Made by a program: the position numbers and the translations under genes
NCBI RefSeq assembly: GCF_028401385.1
Contig: NZ_JAQOMR010000001.1
Span: 3,144,501-3,208,500, forward strand
Direction: 5' to 3'
Length of the DNA stretch: 64,000 bases
Origin: Marinicella algicola
Lineage (GTDB): Bacteria; Pseudomonadota; Gammaproteobacteria; Xanthomonadales; Marinicellaceae
In this document: positions 1 through 9,427 of the stretch, one piece after another
Numbering within the stretch: the first letter of the stretch is position 1
Layout of the letters: each line of letters starts with the position of its first letter
Notes under the pieces: generated by a model
The model's input: the letters and a program-made list of their open reading frames with translations, nothing else
What the model was told of the DNA's origin: nothing
The model's database searches: none

Positions 1-411
1 GGAGTGCTTTAAGAGATGTTCGGCGATGGGAAAGGAATTGGTGAATATCTGCAGCCTGCGATTGGCAAGGTGATGCACCATCTGGAAAGTGGTGGTGCCG
101 CCATTGATGATTACGGAATCGCCGTCGTCGCAAAGTGCCACAGCCGCCTTGGCAATTGCCTGCTTCTGTCTGGCGTTCATGGTCTGGTTGACACTGAAGG
201 GACGCCCTGCAAGGCCGACGAATTGTGGTGGACTCAGCGATTCCGCCCCGCCCCGCACGCGCCGCAAGCGTTTCGCCACATGAAGAGCTGCGATATCACG
301 CCGGATCGTCGCTTCAGAGCTTTCCGTCAGATCGACGAGCTCCGCCACGGTCACGACCGGCTTTTCCTGTACCGCCGACAGGATGATGCGATGGCGCTCT
401 TTTTCGTGCAT
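1..411 (-). CDS. rhaR: DeoR-family transcriptional regulator, N-terminal part (probable RhaR)
   Basis: The minus strand encodes the first 137 residues of a regulator that runs off the left edge. Residues about 5-57 form a DeoR-type helix-turn-helix (AELVDLTESSEATIRRDI), followed by RVRGGAESL, typical of the linker. The start of the sugar-phosphate sensor domain follows, with the INGGTTT loop near residue 105. An AAGGAGG ribosome site lies four bases before the ATG at 411. The gene is divergent from rhaD, and rhizobial rhamnose loci (Rhizobium leguminosarum) carry a DeoR-type RhaR in this position, so the name follows from family plus context. It probably represses the rha operons until a pathway intermediate binds. 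The gene is partial because the window ends; no internal break is visible. Confidence 0.85.
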   Translation of the reverse strand, partial: MHEKERHRIILSAVQEKPVVTVAELVDLTESSEATIRRDIAALHVAKRLRRVRGGAESLSPPQFVGLAGRPFSVNQTMNARQKQAIAKAAVALCDDGDSVIINGGTTTFQMVHHLANRRLQIFTNSFPIAEHLLKHS

Positions 412-449
412 GGGGCCTCCTTTTTGACAGAGTTCAGAGAAATACCATC

Positions 450-526
450 ATTGTCAATCAAAAATAATCAACGAGAACTGCAATGGCTTCATTAATGATT
501 GCTTTTGATTGTTTGTGATTGACAAT
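450..526. promoter_or_regulatory. Inverted pair of RhaR operator candidates in the rhaR-rhaD intergenic region
   Basis: Two 21-base sites face each other, at 450-470 and 506-526. The reverse complement of the first matches the second at 19 of 21 positions. The outer 11 bases are a perfect inverted pair, ATTGTCAATCA and TGATTGACAAT. Each site holds two TGATT/TTGATTG-like half-sites one helical turn apart, the usual form of DeoR-family operators. The pair sits in the 178-base gap between the divergent rhaR and rhaD starts, so one regulator could control both promoters. Seen directly; binding by RhaR is inference. Confidence 0.6.
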
Positions 527-589
527 CCCGACTTTCGGATAGATTTTAACGGGGAAGAACAAGGCCAAAAGGCCCCGAAGGAGGAAATG

Positions 590-2688
590 ATGGCGAATGA
601 TACCCGGGCCGCCCGGCTTGAGAACCTGTGGGACGACGCGAAGGCAGCAGGCATGAGCGGACCCGAGCTTCTACTCTACCGCTCCAACCTGCTGGGTTCC
701 GACAAGCGCATCACCAATTACGGCGGCGGCAACACCTCGGCCAAGGTGATGGAAAACGATCCGCTCACCGGCAATCAGGTCGAGGTTTTATGGGTCAAGG
801 GCTCGGGCGGCGACGTTGGTACCATCAAGATGGACGGTTTCGCCACCCTCTATATGGAAAAGCTCAATGCGCTGAAGGGGCTTTACCGCGGCGTCGAACA
901 TGAAGACGAGATGGTGGGCTACCTCCCCACTGCACCTTCAACCTCAATGCCCGCGCCGCCTCGATCGACACGCCGCTGCATGCCTATGTCCCGGAAAAGC
1001 ACGTCGATCACATGCACCCCGATGCCATCATCGCCATAGCCGCCTCAAGCGATTCCAAAGCGCTGACGCAGGAAATTTTCGGCGGCGAGATCGGCTGGCT
1101 GCCCTGGAAACGTCCCGGCTATGAACTGGGCCTGTGGCTCGGCAAGTTCTGCGAAGAAAACCCGAATGCACGCGGCGTCATCCTTGAAAGCCATGGGCTT
1201 TTCACCTGGGGTGACACGGCGAAGGAAAGCTACGAGACCACGCTCGAGATCATCAACAAGGCGATGGACTGGCTCGACGCCAGGATCCAGGGCCCGGCCT
1301 TCGGCGGCCCGAAGGTGAAGACCCTTGGCGCCGATGAGCGCCGCGCGGTGGCGGAAAAGCTGATGCCGAAGATCCGTGGCATGATTTCGGAGACCGAAGG
1401 CAAGCTCGGCCATTTCGACGATCAGCCGGCCGTTCTCGAATTCGTAGGCTCCAACCGGCTCGAGGACCTTGCAGCGCTCGGCACCTCCTGCCCGGACCAT
1501 TTTCTGCGCACCAAGATCCGCCCGCTGGTCATCGACTTCGATCCGGAAAGCCCGGATATCGACAACACCGTTGCCGGACTTGAAGATGCAATCGCCGCCT
1601 ACCGCGCGGATTACGCCGCCTATTACGAACGCTGCAAGCACGACAATTCGCCCGCCATGCGCGACCCGAACGCGGTGATCTATCTGGTGCCCGGCGTCGG
1701 CATGATCTCGTTCGCCAAGGACAAGGCGACGGCCCGCATTTCGGCCGAATTCTACGTCAACGCCATCAATGTGATGCGCGGTGCGTCCTCGGTCTCCACC
1801 TATCAGGGCCTTTCCGAACAGGAGGCCTTCGACATCGAATACTGGCTTCTGGAAGAGGCCAAGCTTCAGCGCATGCCCAAGCCGAAACCGCTTGCCGGCA
1901 AGATTGCGCTGGTCACCGGCGGCGCCGGTGGCATCGGCAAGGCGACTGCCTTCAGGCTGGCAGGAGAAGGCGCCTGCGTGGTGCTTGCCGATATCGATGA
2001 TGCCGCCCTTGCTACGGCCAAAGACGAACTGTCGTCGGTCTTCAGCAAGGACATTGTCCGTAGCGTGCATCTGAATGTCACCGATGAAGCCGAAGTCGCC
2101 AGCGGTTTTTCCGAGGCCGTGACGGAATTCGGTGGGCTTGATATTCTGGTATCCAATGCTGGCCTTGCCTCATCCGCCCCCATCGAGGATACCACGCTCG
2201 ATCTCTGGGACAAGAATATCGCCATCCTGGCCACCGGCTATTTCCTGGTGTCGCGCGAGGCCTTCCGTCTGTTTCGCTACCAGAATGCCGGCGGCAATGT
2301 GGTGTTCGTCTCGTCGAAAAACGGACTTGCCGCGTCTCCGGGCGCTGCTGCCTACTGCACGGCCAAAGCCGCCGAAATCCATCTGGCCCGTTGCCTCGCG
2401 CTTGAAGGCGCGAGCGCCCAGATCCGCGTCAACACCGTCAATCCGGATGCTGTTCTGCGCGGCTCGAAAATCTGGACCGGCGAGTGGAAGGAACAGCGCG
2501 CCGCCGCCTACAAGATGTCGACCGACGAGCTTGAGGCGCATTACCGTGAGCGATCAATGCTGAAGCGCTCGGTGTTCCCGGAAGACATTGCCGAGGCGAT
2601 CTACTTCCTCGCCTCCGACATGTCGGCAAAATCGACGGGCAACATCATCAATGTGGATGCCGGCAACGCGGTGTCGTTTCCGCGATAG
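590..2688 (+). CDS. rhaD: Bifunctional rhamnulose-1-phosphate aldolase / lactaldehyde (short-chain) dehydrogenase RhaD, one frame break
   Basis: A fused enzyme for the lower rhamnose pathway. The N-terminal half (about residues 1-400) is a class II aldolase/adducin domain that would split L-rhamnulose(-1-phosphate). The C-terminal half (about 430-699) is a short-chain dehydrogenase with the glycine motif TGGAGGIG, the NAG motif, and a YCTAK active site (Y-x-x-x-K) that would oxidise lactaldehyde. Length after correction is 699 residues, as expected for the family. The chosen ATG is the second of two tandem ATGs (587 and 590), five bases after AAGGAGG. The frame breaks at 925-928, where a CCCC run must be CCCCC to give the GYLPHCTFN reading. 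Followed by rhaI after 107 bases, probably co-transcribed. Confidence 0.93.
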
Positions 2689-2795
2689 AGTGCAGAAGTC
2701 AAAATGTGGCGGCTGAGGCAAGCAAAGCGCTTCCCTCGAGGCTGCCGTGACTATGAGGTCATAGCAGACACGTAAAGTCTGCACGGGAGGAACAG

Positions 2796-4081
2796 ATGGA
2801 ACTGATGATCGACAGGAGCGTGCTGGCCGCAGAGAACGACAAGCGCGCAGCAGCCCTTGAGACGGACTACAATGCGCTGGGCGAGAAACTCGCCAGAGGC
2901 GGCGTCAGCATCGATGACGTCACCGCCAAGGTCGCCGCCTATGGTGTCGCCGTGCCCTCCTGGGGTGTCGGCACAGGCGGCACGCGCTTTGCCCGTTTCC
3001 CCGGACCCGGCGAGCCTCGCCACATCTTCGACAAGCTGGAAGATTGCGCGGTGATCCAGCAGCTGACGCGTGCAACCCCCAACGTATCGCTGCATGTTCC
3101 TGGGACAAGGTCGATGACCTTTCCGAACTGCGCCAGCGCGGAGAAGCGCTCGGACTTGGCTTTGACGCGATGAATTCCAATACCTTCCAAGACCAGGAAG
3201 GACAGGAACACTCCTACAAATACGGCTCGCTCTCCCATACCGATGCAGCGACCCGCCAGCAGGCGATCGACCACAACATCGAGTGTATCGAAATTGGCAG
3301 GGCGCTCGGCTCCAAGGCACTGACGGTATGGATCGGCGACGGCTCGAATTTTCCGGGCCAGAGCCACTTCACCAGACAGTTCGAACGCTACCTGGATGCG
3401 ATGAAGAACATCTACACGGCTCTGCCCGATGACTGGCGGATCTTTTCCGAACACAAGATCTTCGAGCCGGCGTTTTACTCGACTGTCGTTCAGGACTGGG
3501 GCACCAACTATCTGATCGCCAAGGAACTCGGTCCGAAGGCATTCTGCCTCGTCGATCTCGGCCACCATGCGCCGAACGTCAATATCGAGATGATCGTGGC
3601 GCGCCTGATCCAGTTCGGCAAGCTCGGTGGCTTCCACTTCAACGACTCGAAATATGGCGATGACGATCTCGACACCGGCTCGATCGACCCGTTCCGCCTG
3701 TTTTTGGTGTTCAACGAGCTGGTTGATGCGGAAGGCGCGAAGGATTTTGATCCCGCCCACATGCTCGACCAGTCGCACAATGTCACCGATCCGATTGAAA
3801 GCCTGATGCGCTCGGCCATCGAGGTCCGTCGCGCCTATGCACAGGCGCTTGTCGTGGACCGCACTGCACTTGCCGGCTTCCAGAATGACAATGACCCGAT
3901 GATGGCGTCTGAAACGCTGAAGGACGCCTTCCGCACCGATGTCGGGCCGATCCTCGCCATGGCGCGCAGGAAAGCAGGCGGTGCCATCGACCCCGTCGCC
4001 ACCTACCGCGCCTCGGGCTACCGGCAGAAGGTTGCCGGCGAACGTCCGGCCGTCACGGGTGCCAGCGGCGGCATCGTTTGA
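2796..4081 (+). CDS. rhaI: L-rhamnose isomerase, rhizobial type (RhaI), one frame break
   Basis: Converts L-rhamnose to L-rhamnulose. The corrected protein has 428 residues, the usual size of the rhizobial branch of TIM-barrel sugar isomerases, which differs from E. coli RhaA. Conserved-looking stretches include the SWGVGTGGTRFARFPGPGEP segment near residues 48-68 (an early loop of this family), FSEHKIFEP (acidic metal ligand) and the LVDLGHHAPNVNIE segment. A GGGAGG ribosome site precedes the ATG. The frame breaks near 3099-3101, where CATGTTCCTGGGAC needs one more C to read HVPWDK. The order rhaD-rhaI-mutarotase on one strand supports one operon controlled by the upstream RhaR. Confidence 0.92.
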
Positions 4082-4108
4082 GGCAAAGCCATCGGGAGGA
4101 GTAAGCCC

Positions 4109-4423
4109 ATGGAAACCATCGCATTCCGCATGAACCTCAACCGCGGACAGGCCGAGGAATACAAGCGCCGCCACGACGAAATCTGGCCGGATCTCGCCGC
4201 CCTTCTTAAGGATTCAGGCGTCTCCGACTATTCGATCTGGCTCGATGAAGAGACCCATCACCTGTTCGCGGTGCTGAAGCGCACCGACGATCATGAGATG
4301 GATGCCATCCCCGACACCGAGATAGCGCAGCGCTGGTGGACCTTCATGGCCGATGTCATGGAAACCAATCCGGATAATGCACCGGTTCAGGTGCCGCTCA
4401 GAAAGATGTTCCATCTTCAGTGA
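4109..4423 (+). CDS. rhaM: L-rhamnose mutarotase
   Basis: A 104-residue intact protein that interconverts alpha and beta anomers of L-rhamnose so the isomerase receives its preferred form. The family signature is clear: YKRRHDEIWP near residues 18-27 carries the catalytic His, and the aromatic pair in QRWWTFM near residue 74 lines the site. Length equals that of RhaM/RhaU proteins. It starts 27 bases after rhaI behind a GGGAGGAG ribosome site, so it is the third gene of the operon. In R. leguminosarum the equivalent gene is called rhaU. No rhamnose kinase or rhamnose transporter is present; these may lie left of the window beyond rhaR. Confidence 0.93.
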   Translation: METIAFRMNLNRGQAEEYKRRHDEIWPDLAALLKDSGVSDYSIWLDEETHHLFAVLKRTDDHEMDAIPDTEIAQRWWTFMADVMETNPDNAPVQVPLRKMFHLQ

Positions 4424-4603
4424 GCAGTCCTTCGGGCGTTGGTGGCCGCCTAGGCTATTTGAATGAAAAACGTTGCACGCATTGAAACGGCGTCCCTGCC
4501 AGACCATCTGAGGGATTGCAAATTCGCGACACCTTTTCCGCGCGCCCGATATCTCTTCGGTCATCCTGCCGCGCGGCATTTTCACCAAACATGGGAGAAT
4601 ACC

Positions 4604-5487
4604 ATGGCTGATATTCGTGCTGATAAGTCAGGCACTTTCGCAATCGGCGGAGACCTGGAGGTCACGCGGCTGGGTTTCGGTGCCATGCGCATCACCGGCA
4701 ACGGCATCTGGGGCGAACCGGCTGACCATGACGGCGCCATTGCCACGCTGAAGCGGCTGCCGGAACTCGGCGTCGACTTCATCGACACCGCCGACAGCTA
4801 CGGCCCTGACATTTCCGAATGGTTGATCAAGGAAGCGCTTCATCCGTATGGCGACATCAAGATTGCGACCAAGGGCGGGCTGACACGCACCGGCCCCAAT
4901 GTTTGGCTGCCGGTTGGTCGGCCAGAATATCTGCGCCAGCAGGTCCACAAGAGTCTGCGCAATCTCGGCGTTGAGCAGATCGCTCTCTGGCAGCTTCACC
5001 GCATCGACACCAAGGTGCCAGCGGATGAACAGTTCGGCGCCATCAAGGAGTTCCTGGACGAGGGGCTGATCGCCCATGCCGGCCTGTCCGAGGTCTCGGT
5101 CGACGAGATCAAGGCCGCACAGAAGGTGTTCCCGGTCTCGACGGTGCAAAACCGTTATAATCTGGTTGACCGTACCAGCGAGGAAGTTCTCGACTACTGC
5201 GCGCAAAACAATATCGGCTTCATTCCGTGGCACCCGCTGGCCGCTGGCGAGCTCGCTAATTCGGGTTCGCTGCTTGATGATATTGCGAAAAAGCACGATG
5301 CCGCTCCAAGCCAGGTCGCGCTTGCCTGGGTGTTGAAACGCAGCCCGGTCATGCTGCCGATCCCCGGCACCTCCAAGGTCAAGCATCTGGAGGAGAATAT
5401 CGCGGCGACCAACATCTCGCTTTCCGACGCGGATTTTGCAGCACTCGACGAAGAGGGCAAAAGGCCTTCGCCGCCAAGGCCGCCTGA
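4604..5487 (+). CDS. Aldo/keto reductase, frame break at C-terminus
   Basis: An NADPH-dependent oxidoreductase of the aldo/keto reductase superfamily with a TIM-barrel fold. The catalytic tetrad is visible: Asp and Tyr in FIDTADSYG (about residues 62-70), Lys in IATKGG and His in WQLHRID. The C-terminal cofactor motif [13 protein letters not shown] is present. The ATG at 4604 follows a GGGAGA site by five bases. As sequenced the frame misses its stop because an A run near 5459-5462 is one base short. With five A residues the protein ends [12 protein letters not shown] at the TGA at 5485-5487, 294 residues, just before a terminator. Substrate unknown. The 180 bases upstream hold no gene I can support. 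Confidence 0.88.
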
Positions 5488-5501
5488 TCAGACTTACCAA
5501 G

Positions 5502-5530
5502 CGCCGCCGGACAAATCCGGCGGCGTTTTT
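5502..5530 (+). terminator. Rho-independent terminator
   Basis: A perfect 10-base stem, CGCCGCCGGA and TCCGGCGGCG, with a CAAA loop and TTTTTCTTT. It lies 14 bases after the corrected stop of the upstream aldo/keto reductase. The uncorrected reading frame of that gene runs straight through this hairpin, which is independent evidence that the frame break is not biological. Confidence 0.9.
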
Positions 5531-5593
5531 CTTTGACAGGGCGCGTTGGCAGAGTCACCTTCGCCCTGCCCGAAAACTGAGGATCCCGGACAA

Positions 5594-6574
5594 ATGGAAT
5601 ATGTGAAGCTCGGTCGCACCGGCCTTGATGTCTCCCGCCTCTGCCTTGGGTGCATGACCTATGGCGTGCCCGAAGCCGGCTCCCACCCCTGGTCGCTGAC
5701 GGAAGAGCAGAGCCGCCCCTTCATCCGCAAGGCGGTCGAGGATGGTATCAACTTCTTCGACACGGCCAATGTCTATTCCGCCGGAACATCCGAGGAAATT
5801 GTCGGCAAGGCGCTGAAGGAATTTGCGCGGCGCGAGGAAATCGTGCTGGCCACCAAGGTGATGAACCGCATGCATGAGGGGCCGAACGGCATGGGCCTGT
5901 CGCGCAAGGCGATCATGCAGGAAATCGACAATTCGCTTCGTCGTCTGGGCACCGATTATGTCGACCTCTACCAGATCCACCGTTTCGACCATAACACCCC
6001 GATCGAGGAAACGCTCGAAGCGCTTCATGACGTGGTGAAGTCCGGCAAGGCGCGCTATATCGGCGCATCTTCCATGTATGCTTGGCAGTTCGCGCAGATG
6101 CTCGCCACCCAAAAGGCCAATGGCTGGGCGAAATTCGTGACCATGCAGAATTATGTGAACCTGCTTTACCGCGAGGAAGAGCGCGAGATGCTGCCGCTTT
6201 GCGCGGCCGAAGGCATCGGCGTCATTCCGTGGAGCCCGATGGCGCGCGGACGGCTGACGCGGCCCTGGGACACTACCACCGACCGCTCCGAGACCGATGA
6301 ATTCGGCAAGACGCTTTACGCCGAAACCGCCGATTCCGACCGCAAGGTGGTGAATGCCGTTGCCGACATCGCCAATGAACGCGGCGTGCCGATGGCGCGC
6401 GTGGCGCTCGCTTGGGTTATGGCGAAGCCGGAAGTCTCAGCCCCGATCATTGGCGCATCCAAACCACACCATCTCGACGACGCCGAGGCGGCCTTGGCAC
6501 TGAAATTGACGGCGGAAGAGGTCGAACGGCTGGAAGCACCTTACATGCCGCACCGGGTCGTCGGGTTCAAGTAA
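5594..6574 (+). CDS. Aldo/keto reductase (YajO-like)
   Basis: An intact 326-residue aldo/keto reductase. The start EYVKLGRTGLDVSRLCLG is typical of the branch that includes YajO and potassium-channel beta subunit relatives. Catalytic residues are Asp and Tyr in FFDTANVYSAG (about 55-65), Lys in LATKV and His in YQIHRFD. IPWSPMARGRL and IIGASKPHHLDDA are the cofactor-binding segments. The ATG at 5594 is ten bases after a GAGGA site; the upstream in-frame extension is poor in coding character and overlaps the region just after the terminator. It shares its strand with the first reductase but is separated by a terminator, so it probably has its own promoter. Substrate not identifiable. Confidence 0.88.
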   Translation: MEYVKLGRTGLDVSRLCLGCMTYGVPEAGSHPWSLTEEQSRPFIRKAVEDGINFFDTANVYSAGTSEEIVGKALKEFARREEIVLATKVMNRMHEGPNGMGLSRKAIMQEIDNSLRRLGTDYVDLYQIHRFDHNTPIEETLEALHDVVKSGKARYIGASSMYAWQFAQMLATQKANGWAKFVTMQNYVNLLYREEEREMLPLCAAEGIGVIPWSPMARGRLTRPWDTTTDRSETDEFGKTLYAETADSDRKVVNAVADIANERGVPMARVALAWVMAKPEVSAPIIGASKPHHLDDAEAALALKLTAEEVERLEAPYMPHRVVGFK

Positions 6575-6647
6575 AAGCCGGGCCGGCCAATGAGCATGCC
6601 GAGGTTGCTGATGCGTACATTGTTGCAGCGATCACCGACAGGACATG

Positions 6648-7454
6648 TCATCCTGTACTATAGGGCCGATTGATGCCGAGCGTGGCGTGCAGGTGCCGCC
6701 ACGTTACGACTTCGAAGCGTTCCGGCCACTCCACGCCCCATAATGCGGCAAGCTGGCGCGCGCGCGGCAGATAGGCTTTTGCATAGGCAAGGTGCACCTC
6801 GATCATCGCTTCACGCTCGGCGACCGGCGCGGGAAGAGACTTCAGGAGTTCTTTCTGCTCATCTGTGAGCAACCGATTGAGATGCAATGCACCGCCCCGA
6901 TGCGGCGCATCGGTTTCCTTTATCAACAGATCCACGAGCAGGTTGCGCAGATGGTAAATGCCGGTCACGCCGTTGATATATTCCTTACGACCGGCCGCGA
7001 CGGGAAGCAGGCCGACGATCCGGATGAATTCCTCAAACTGATCGCGCAGCCGTTTCGGATCAGGTGATTTCTTTTGCACGCAGTCGGGAAGCGCTTCCCA
7101 AAGTCCCGCGCGATCAAACAGGACGGCAAGCTCCGTCCTGTTTCGCGACACCATCTGTTCGGGTTTGAGGATGATGACATCGATGCGCAGCCAGTCTGCC
7201 GTAATCGCGTTAATAAGCGAGGGAAACGTCACTCGGTCCCGCCACAGGACGGGTTCGCCGGTTACCTCCACAGCTGAACGCCACAGTGCTGCCACTGTGT
7301 CGCTTGGACCGTCCCTGGTAACAAGGACAAAATCAATATCGCTGTATTCATCCTCAAGGCCAACGGCAAAACTTCCGCTCAGATAGAGTGCATCGATCGC
7401 CCAGGCAGTCCGCAAAACACCCGATATCGCCTGAATTGCATCACCAACCAGCAT
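6648..7454 (-). CDS. Nucleotidyltransferase-domain protein (possible aminoglycoside adenylyltransferase-like)
   Basis: A 268-residue intact protein. The N-terminal domain carries the polymerase-beta-type nucleotidyltransferase signature: GSFAVG near residue 26 followed by SDIDFV (G-S-x10-D-x-D), the metal- and nucleotide-binding core. A further acidic residue occurs in LRIDVIIL. The C-terminal half looks helical, as in kanamycin nucleotidyltransferase and related small-molecule modifying enzymes. The ATG at 7454 is chosen over one four codons earlier because GGAGG lies five bases before it. It is convergent with the aldo/keto reductase upstream. Whether it acts on an antibiotic or something else cannot be told from sequence. 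Confidence 0.65.
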   Translation of the reverse strand: MLVGDAIQAISGVLRTAWAIDALYLSGSFAVGLEDEYSDIDFVLVTRDGPSDTVAALWRSAVEVTGEPVLWRDRVTFPSLINAITADWLRIDVIILKPEQMVSRNRTELAVLFDRAGLWEALPDCVQKKSPDPKRLRDQFEEFIRIVGLLPVAAGRKEYINGVTGIYHLRNLLVDLLIKETDAPHRGGALHLNRLLTDEQKELLKSLPAPVAEREAMIEVHLAYAKAYLPRARQLAALWGVEWPERFEVVTWRHLHATLGINRPYSTG

Positions 7455-7930
7455 TTTGTCCTCCATACCTGTGCAATCATGCTATCTGGTGTGTCATTCC
7501 TTGTCAGCAGATCAAGGATGCAATGCGGACACCAAGAAATCCCGGCCGCACGGTTGTGGCCGGCGGAACTTTCGTGTTAATGAAGCGCTCACTAAAAGTT
7601 GTGTCCCTTAAGTGGGACACGGCGGGGAGGCCACTATTGCCAATGTACGGGGAGGGTACGGCGGCAATTCCAGATCGCTCGAACGGCATTTCGCCTGATT
7701 TCGAGCGACGGAAGGCCCCCGCCTGCAACAAGCCGGGCCGCTGAGGCGGTCCGGCGGTCGGCCGCTCCCCTGAGGCGTATGACCTCTTCATTCTGGCCCG
7801 CCTAAGCGATAGTGCACACATCAAGCTGTTGCTACCGTTCCTCCCAACAACCGTTTCCTGCGGGCGGCTAATGCCGCTCGTCTTCCGCCTCCGTCCAGAG
7901 GCCCGAAATGTTCAAATCGGAGGATTGACG
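7455..7930. other. Intergenic region without a supported gene; contains a 20-base palindrome
   Basis: The 476 bases between the nucleotidyltransferase and the sugar-binding protein hold no open frame with credible coding character. A palindrome, GTGTCCCTTAAGTGGGACAC (7-base arms, 6-base loop), lies at 7601-7620, and an imperfect GC-rich inverted repeat at about 7541-7564. The stretch resembles the ends of decayed mobile DNA, but I recognise no transposase. Its right end must hold the promoter for the ABC operon. Confidence 0.4.
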
Positions 7931-9193
7931 ATGAAGAGAACTGCCCTTGCCCTCGCGACACTGATGACGTCCACGGTGCTGCCCGCCGGTGCCTTTGCAG
8001 CGACTGAACTTTCCATGTGGTATCACGGCGCCGGCAACCCGACGGAGGCGAGCATTCTCGAGGGGATCGTTGCCGATTTCAACGGAAGCCAGGACGACTG
8101 GGAGGTCGTGCTCGAGAGCTTTCCGGAAAATTCCTATAATGGATCGGTGACGGCAGCAGCCCTTGCCGGCAATCTGCCGGACATCATCGATGTCGACGGG
8201 CCGATCATGCCGAACTGGGCTTGGTCCGGCTACATGCAGCCGCTTCCGATCGATGAAAGCGCCATTGAGGGCTTCCTGCCCGGCGCCATTGGCAAATGGG
8301 ATGGCCAGATCTATTCCATCGGCCTTTGGGATGCGGCACTCGCCATAATGACGCGCCAGTCCACTCTGGACGCATACGATATCCGCACACCGACGCTGGA
8401 AGAGCCGTGGACGGCGGAAGAGTTCGACGCCATTCTCGTCAAGCTGAAGGACAGCGGCGATTTCGAATATCCGCTGAACCTCGGCATGGCAGACAATGGC
8501 GAATGGTACACTTATGCATTCCTGCCGTTCCTGCAGTCCTTCGGCGGCGACCTCGTTGATCGTTCCGATTACCAGACGGCAGAGGGCGTGCTGAACGGTG
8601 ACCAAGCCATCGCATTCGGCGAATGGTGGCAGTCGCTGTTCGACCGTGACCTTGCACCCGGCACCAGCCAGGACCCCGCCGACCATCAGAACGGCTTTAT
8701 AGACGGCTCCTATGCCATTGACTGGAACGGCAACTGGACGGCGCGCGCCAAGCTCGACGCCGTTGACGATGTCGTCTTCCTGCCCGCGCCCGATTTCGGC
8801 AATGGTCCGAAGATCGGCGCGGCAAGCTGGCAGCTTGGCATTTCGGCTGCGTCCGAACATCCTGAAGGTGCTGCCGAATTCATCGAATTCGCCATTCAGG
8901 ACAAGTATCTCGCCGAATTCTCGAATGCCATCGGCCTTGTCCCGGCGACAAAGGGTGCAGCCGACATGTCGGAACTCTACAAGGAAGGCGCACCGCTTGC
9001 CGTTTTCTACGGCCTGTCTGACGCGCAGGGCTCGCTTCGGCCTGTAACACCCGGCTATGTGGTTGAAACCAGCGTGTTCCAGAAGGCGATTTCCGACATC
9101 GCCAACGGCGCCAATGTCGCCGACACACTCGACGGCGCGGTGGACGAGATCAACACCGATATCGAGCGCAATCAGGGCTACGGCCACAACTGA
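7931..9193 (+). CDS. Sugar ABC transporter substrate-binding protein (family 1)
   Basis: An intact 420-residue periplasmic binding protein. Residues 1-24 form a Sec signal peptide (MKRTALALATLM... ending AGAFA before ATELSMWYHG). The mature protein has the extracellular solute-binding family 1 pattern for sugars: a tryptophan-rich start, GNLPDIIDVDGP, the DWNGNWT segment near residue 270 and a C-terminal GANVADTLDGAVDEIN helix. GGAGG ends seven bases before the ATG. Two permeases and a MalK/UgpC-like ATPase follow on the same strand. A terminator and two large inverted repeats separate it from the permeases, as expected if the binding protein is made in excess. The sugar cannot be named. Confidence 0.9.
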   Translation: MKRTALALATLMTSTVLPAGAFAATELSMWYHGAGNPTEASILEGIVADFNGSQDDWEVVLESFPENSYNGSVTAAALAGNLPDIIDVDGPIMPNWAWSGYMQPLPIDESAIEGFLPGAIGKWDGQIYSIGLWDAALAIMTRQSTLDAYDIRTPTLEEPWTAEEFDAILVKLKDSGDFEYPLNLGMADNGEWYTYAFLPFLQSFGGDLVDRSDYQTAEGVLNGDQAIAFGEWWQSLFDRDLAPGTSQDPADHQNGFIDGSYAIDWNGNWTARAKLDAVDDVVFLPAPDFGNGPKIGAASWQLGISAASEHPEGAAEFIEFAIQDKYLAEFSNAIGLVPATKGAADMSELYKEGAPLAVFYGLSDAQGSLRPVTPGYVVETSVFQKAISDIANGANVADTLDGAVDEINTDIERNQGYGHN

Positions 9194-9210
9194 TCAGGCG
9201 GGGGCCAAAG

Positions 9211-9236
9211 GGGCCGGCTTCGGCCGGTCCTCTTTC
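9211..9236 (+). terminator. Probable terminator or stabilising hairpin after the binding-protein gene
   Basis: GGGCCGGC and GCCGGTCC pair around a TTCG tetraloop (one G-T pair), followed by TCTTTCATT. It lies 18 bases after the binding-protein stop. In ABC operons such hairpins often cause partial termination or protect the upstream part of the message. Confidence 0.7.
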
Positions 9237-9270
9237 ATTGCGCACGTCTGCCTCCGTTCTGAGTCATCCC

Positions 9271-9343
9271 AGTGGTCCGATTCCAACATTTTATTCCCCT
9301 CGCTGCGACCTCATCAGCAAATGTTGGAATCATAGGGACCACT
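9271..9343. repeat. Inverted repeat A between binding protein and permease
   Basis: The left arm at 9271-9291 reads AGTGGTCC then GATTCCAACATTT. The right arm at 9319-9343 is its exact reverse complement except for four extra bases (ATAG) between the two blocks. The loop is about 27 bases. With the next inverted repeat it fills nearly all of the 305-base gap, so the gap holds hairpins rather than a gene. Confidence 0.7.
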
Positions 9344-9373
9344 AGCAAGTATATATTTTCTAATGGAATTTTA

Positions 9374-9427
9374 GAATTTGACATTTGATGGACGCGGTCG
9401 CTGAAACGGGACTCAAATGTCAAATTC
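9374..9427. repeat. Inverted repeat B between binding protein and permease
   Basis: GAATTTGACATTTGA at 9374-9388 has a perfect reverse complement at 9413-9427, a 15-base stem with a 24-base loop. TGGAAT extends the homology on the outer side of both arms, again with a four-base offset (TTTA) in the left arm only. The right arm ends CCACTAG, the same heptamer that ends the right arm of repeat A. It could be an mRNA hairpin, a pair of operators, or a miniature mobile relic. Confidence 0.7.

Noticed and set aside
1045..2070. A 341-codon open frame on the minus strand across rhaD
   Set aside because: It is the antisense shadow of a GC-rich gene. Its product is Arg/His/Gly-rich without family features, while the plus strand encodes a clear aldolase/dehydrogenase.
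2939..4174. A 411-codon minus-strand open frame across rhaI
   Set aside because: Antisense shadow caused by codon bias. rhaI and the mutarotase on the plus strand explain the region.
7504..7824. Transposase remnant in the gap before the sugar-binding protein
   Set aside because: The predicted peptide shows no catalytic motif and I cannot match it to a known insertion sequence; only the palindrome is reported.
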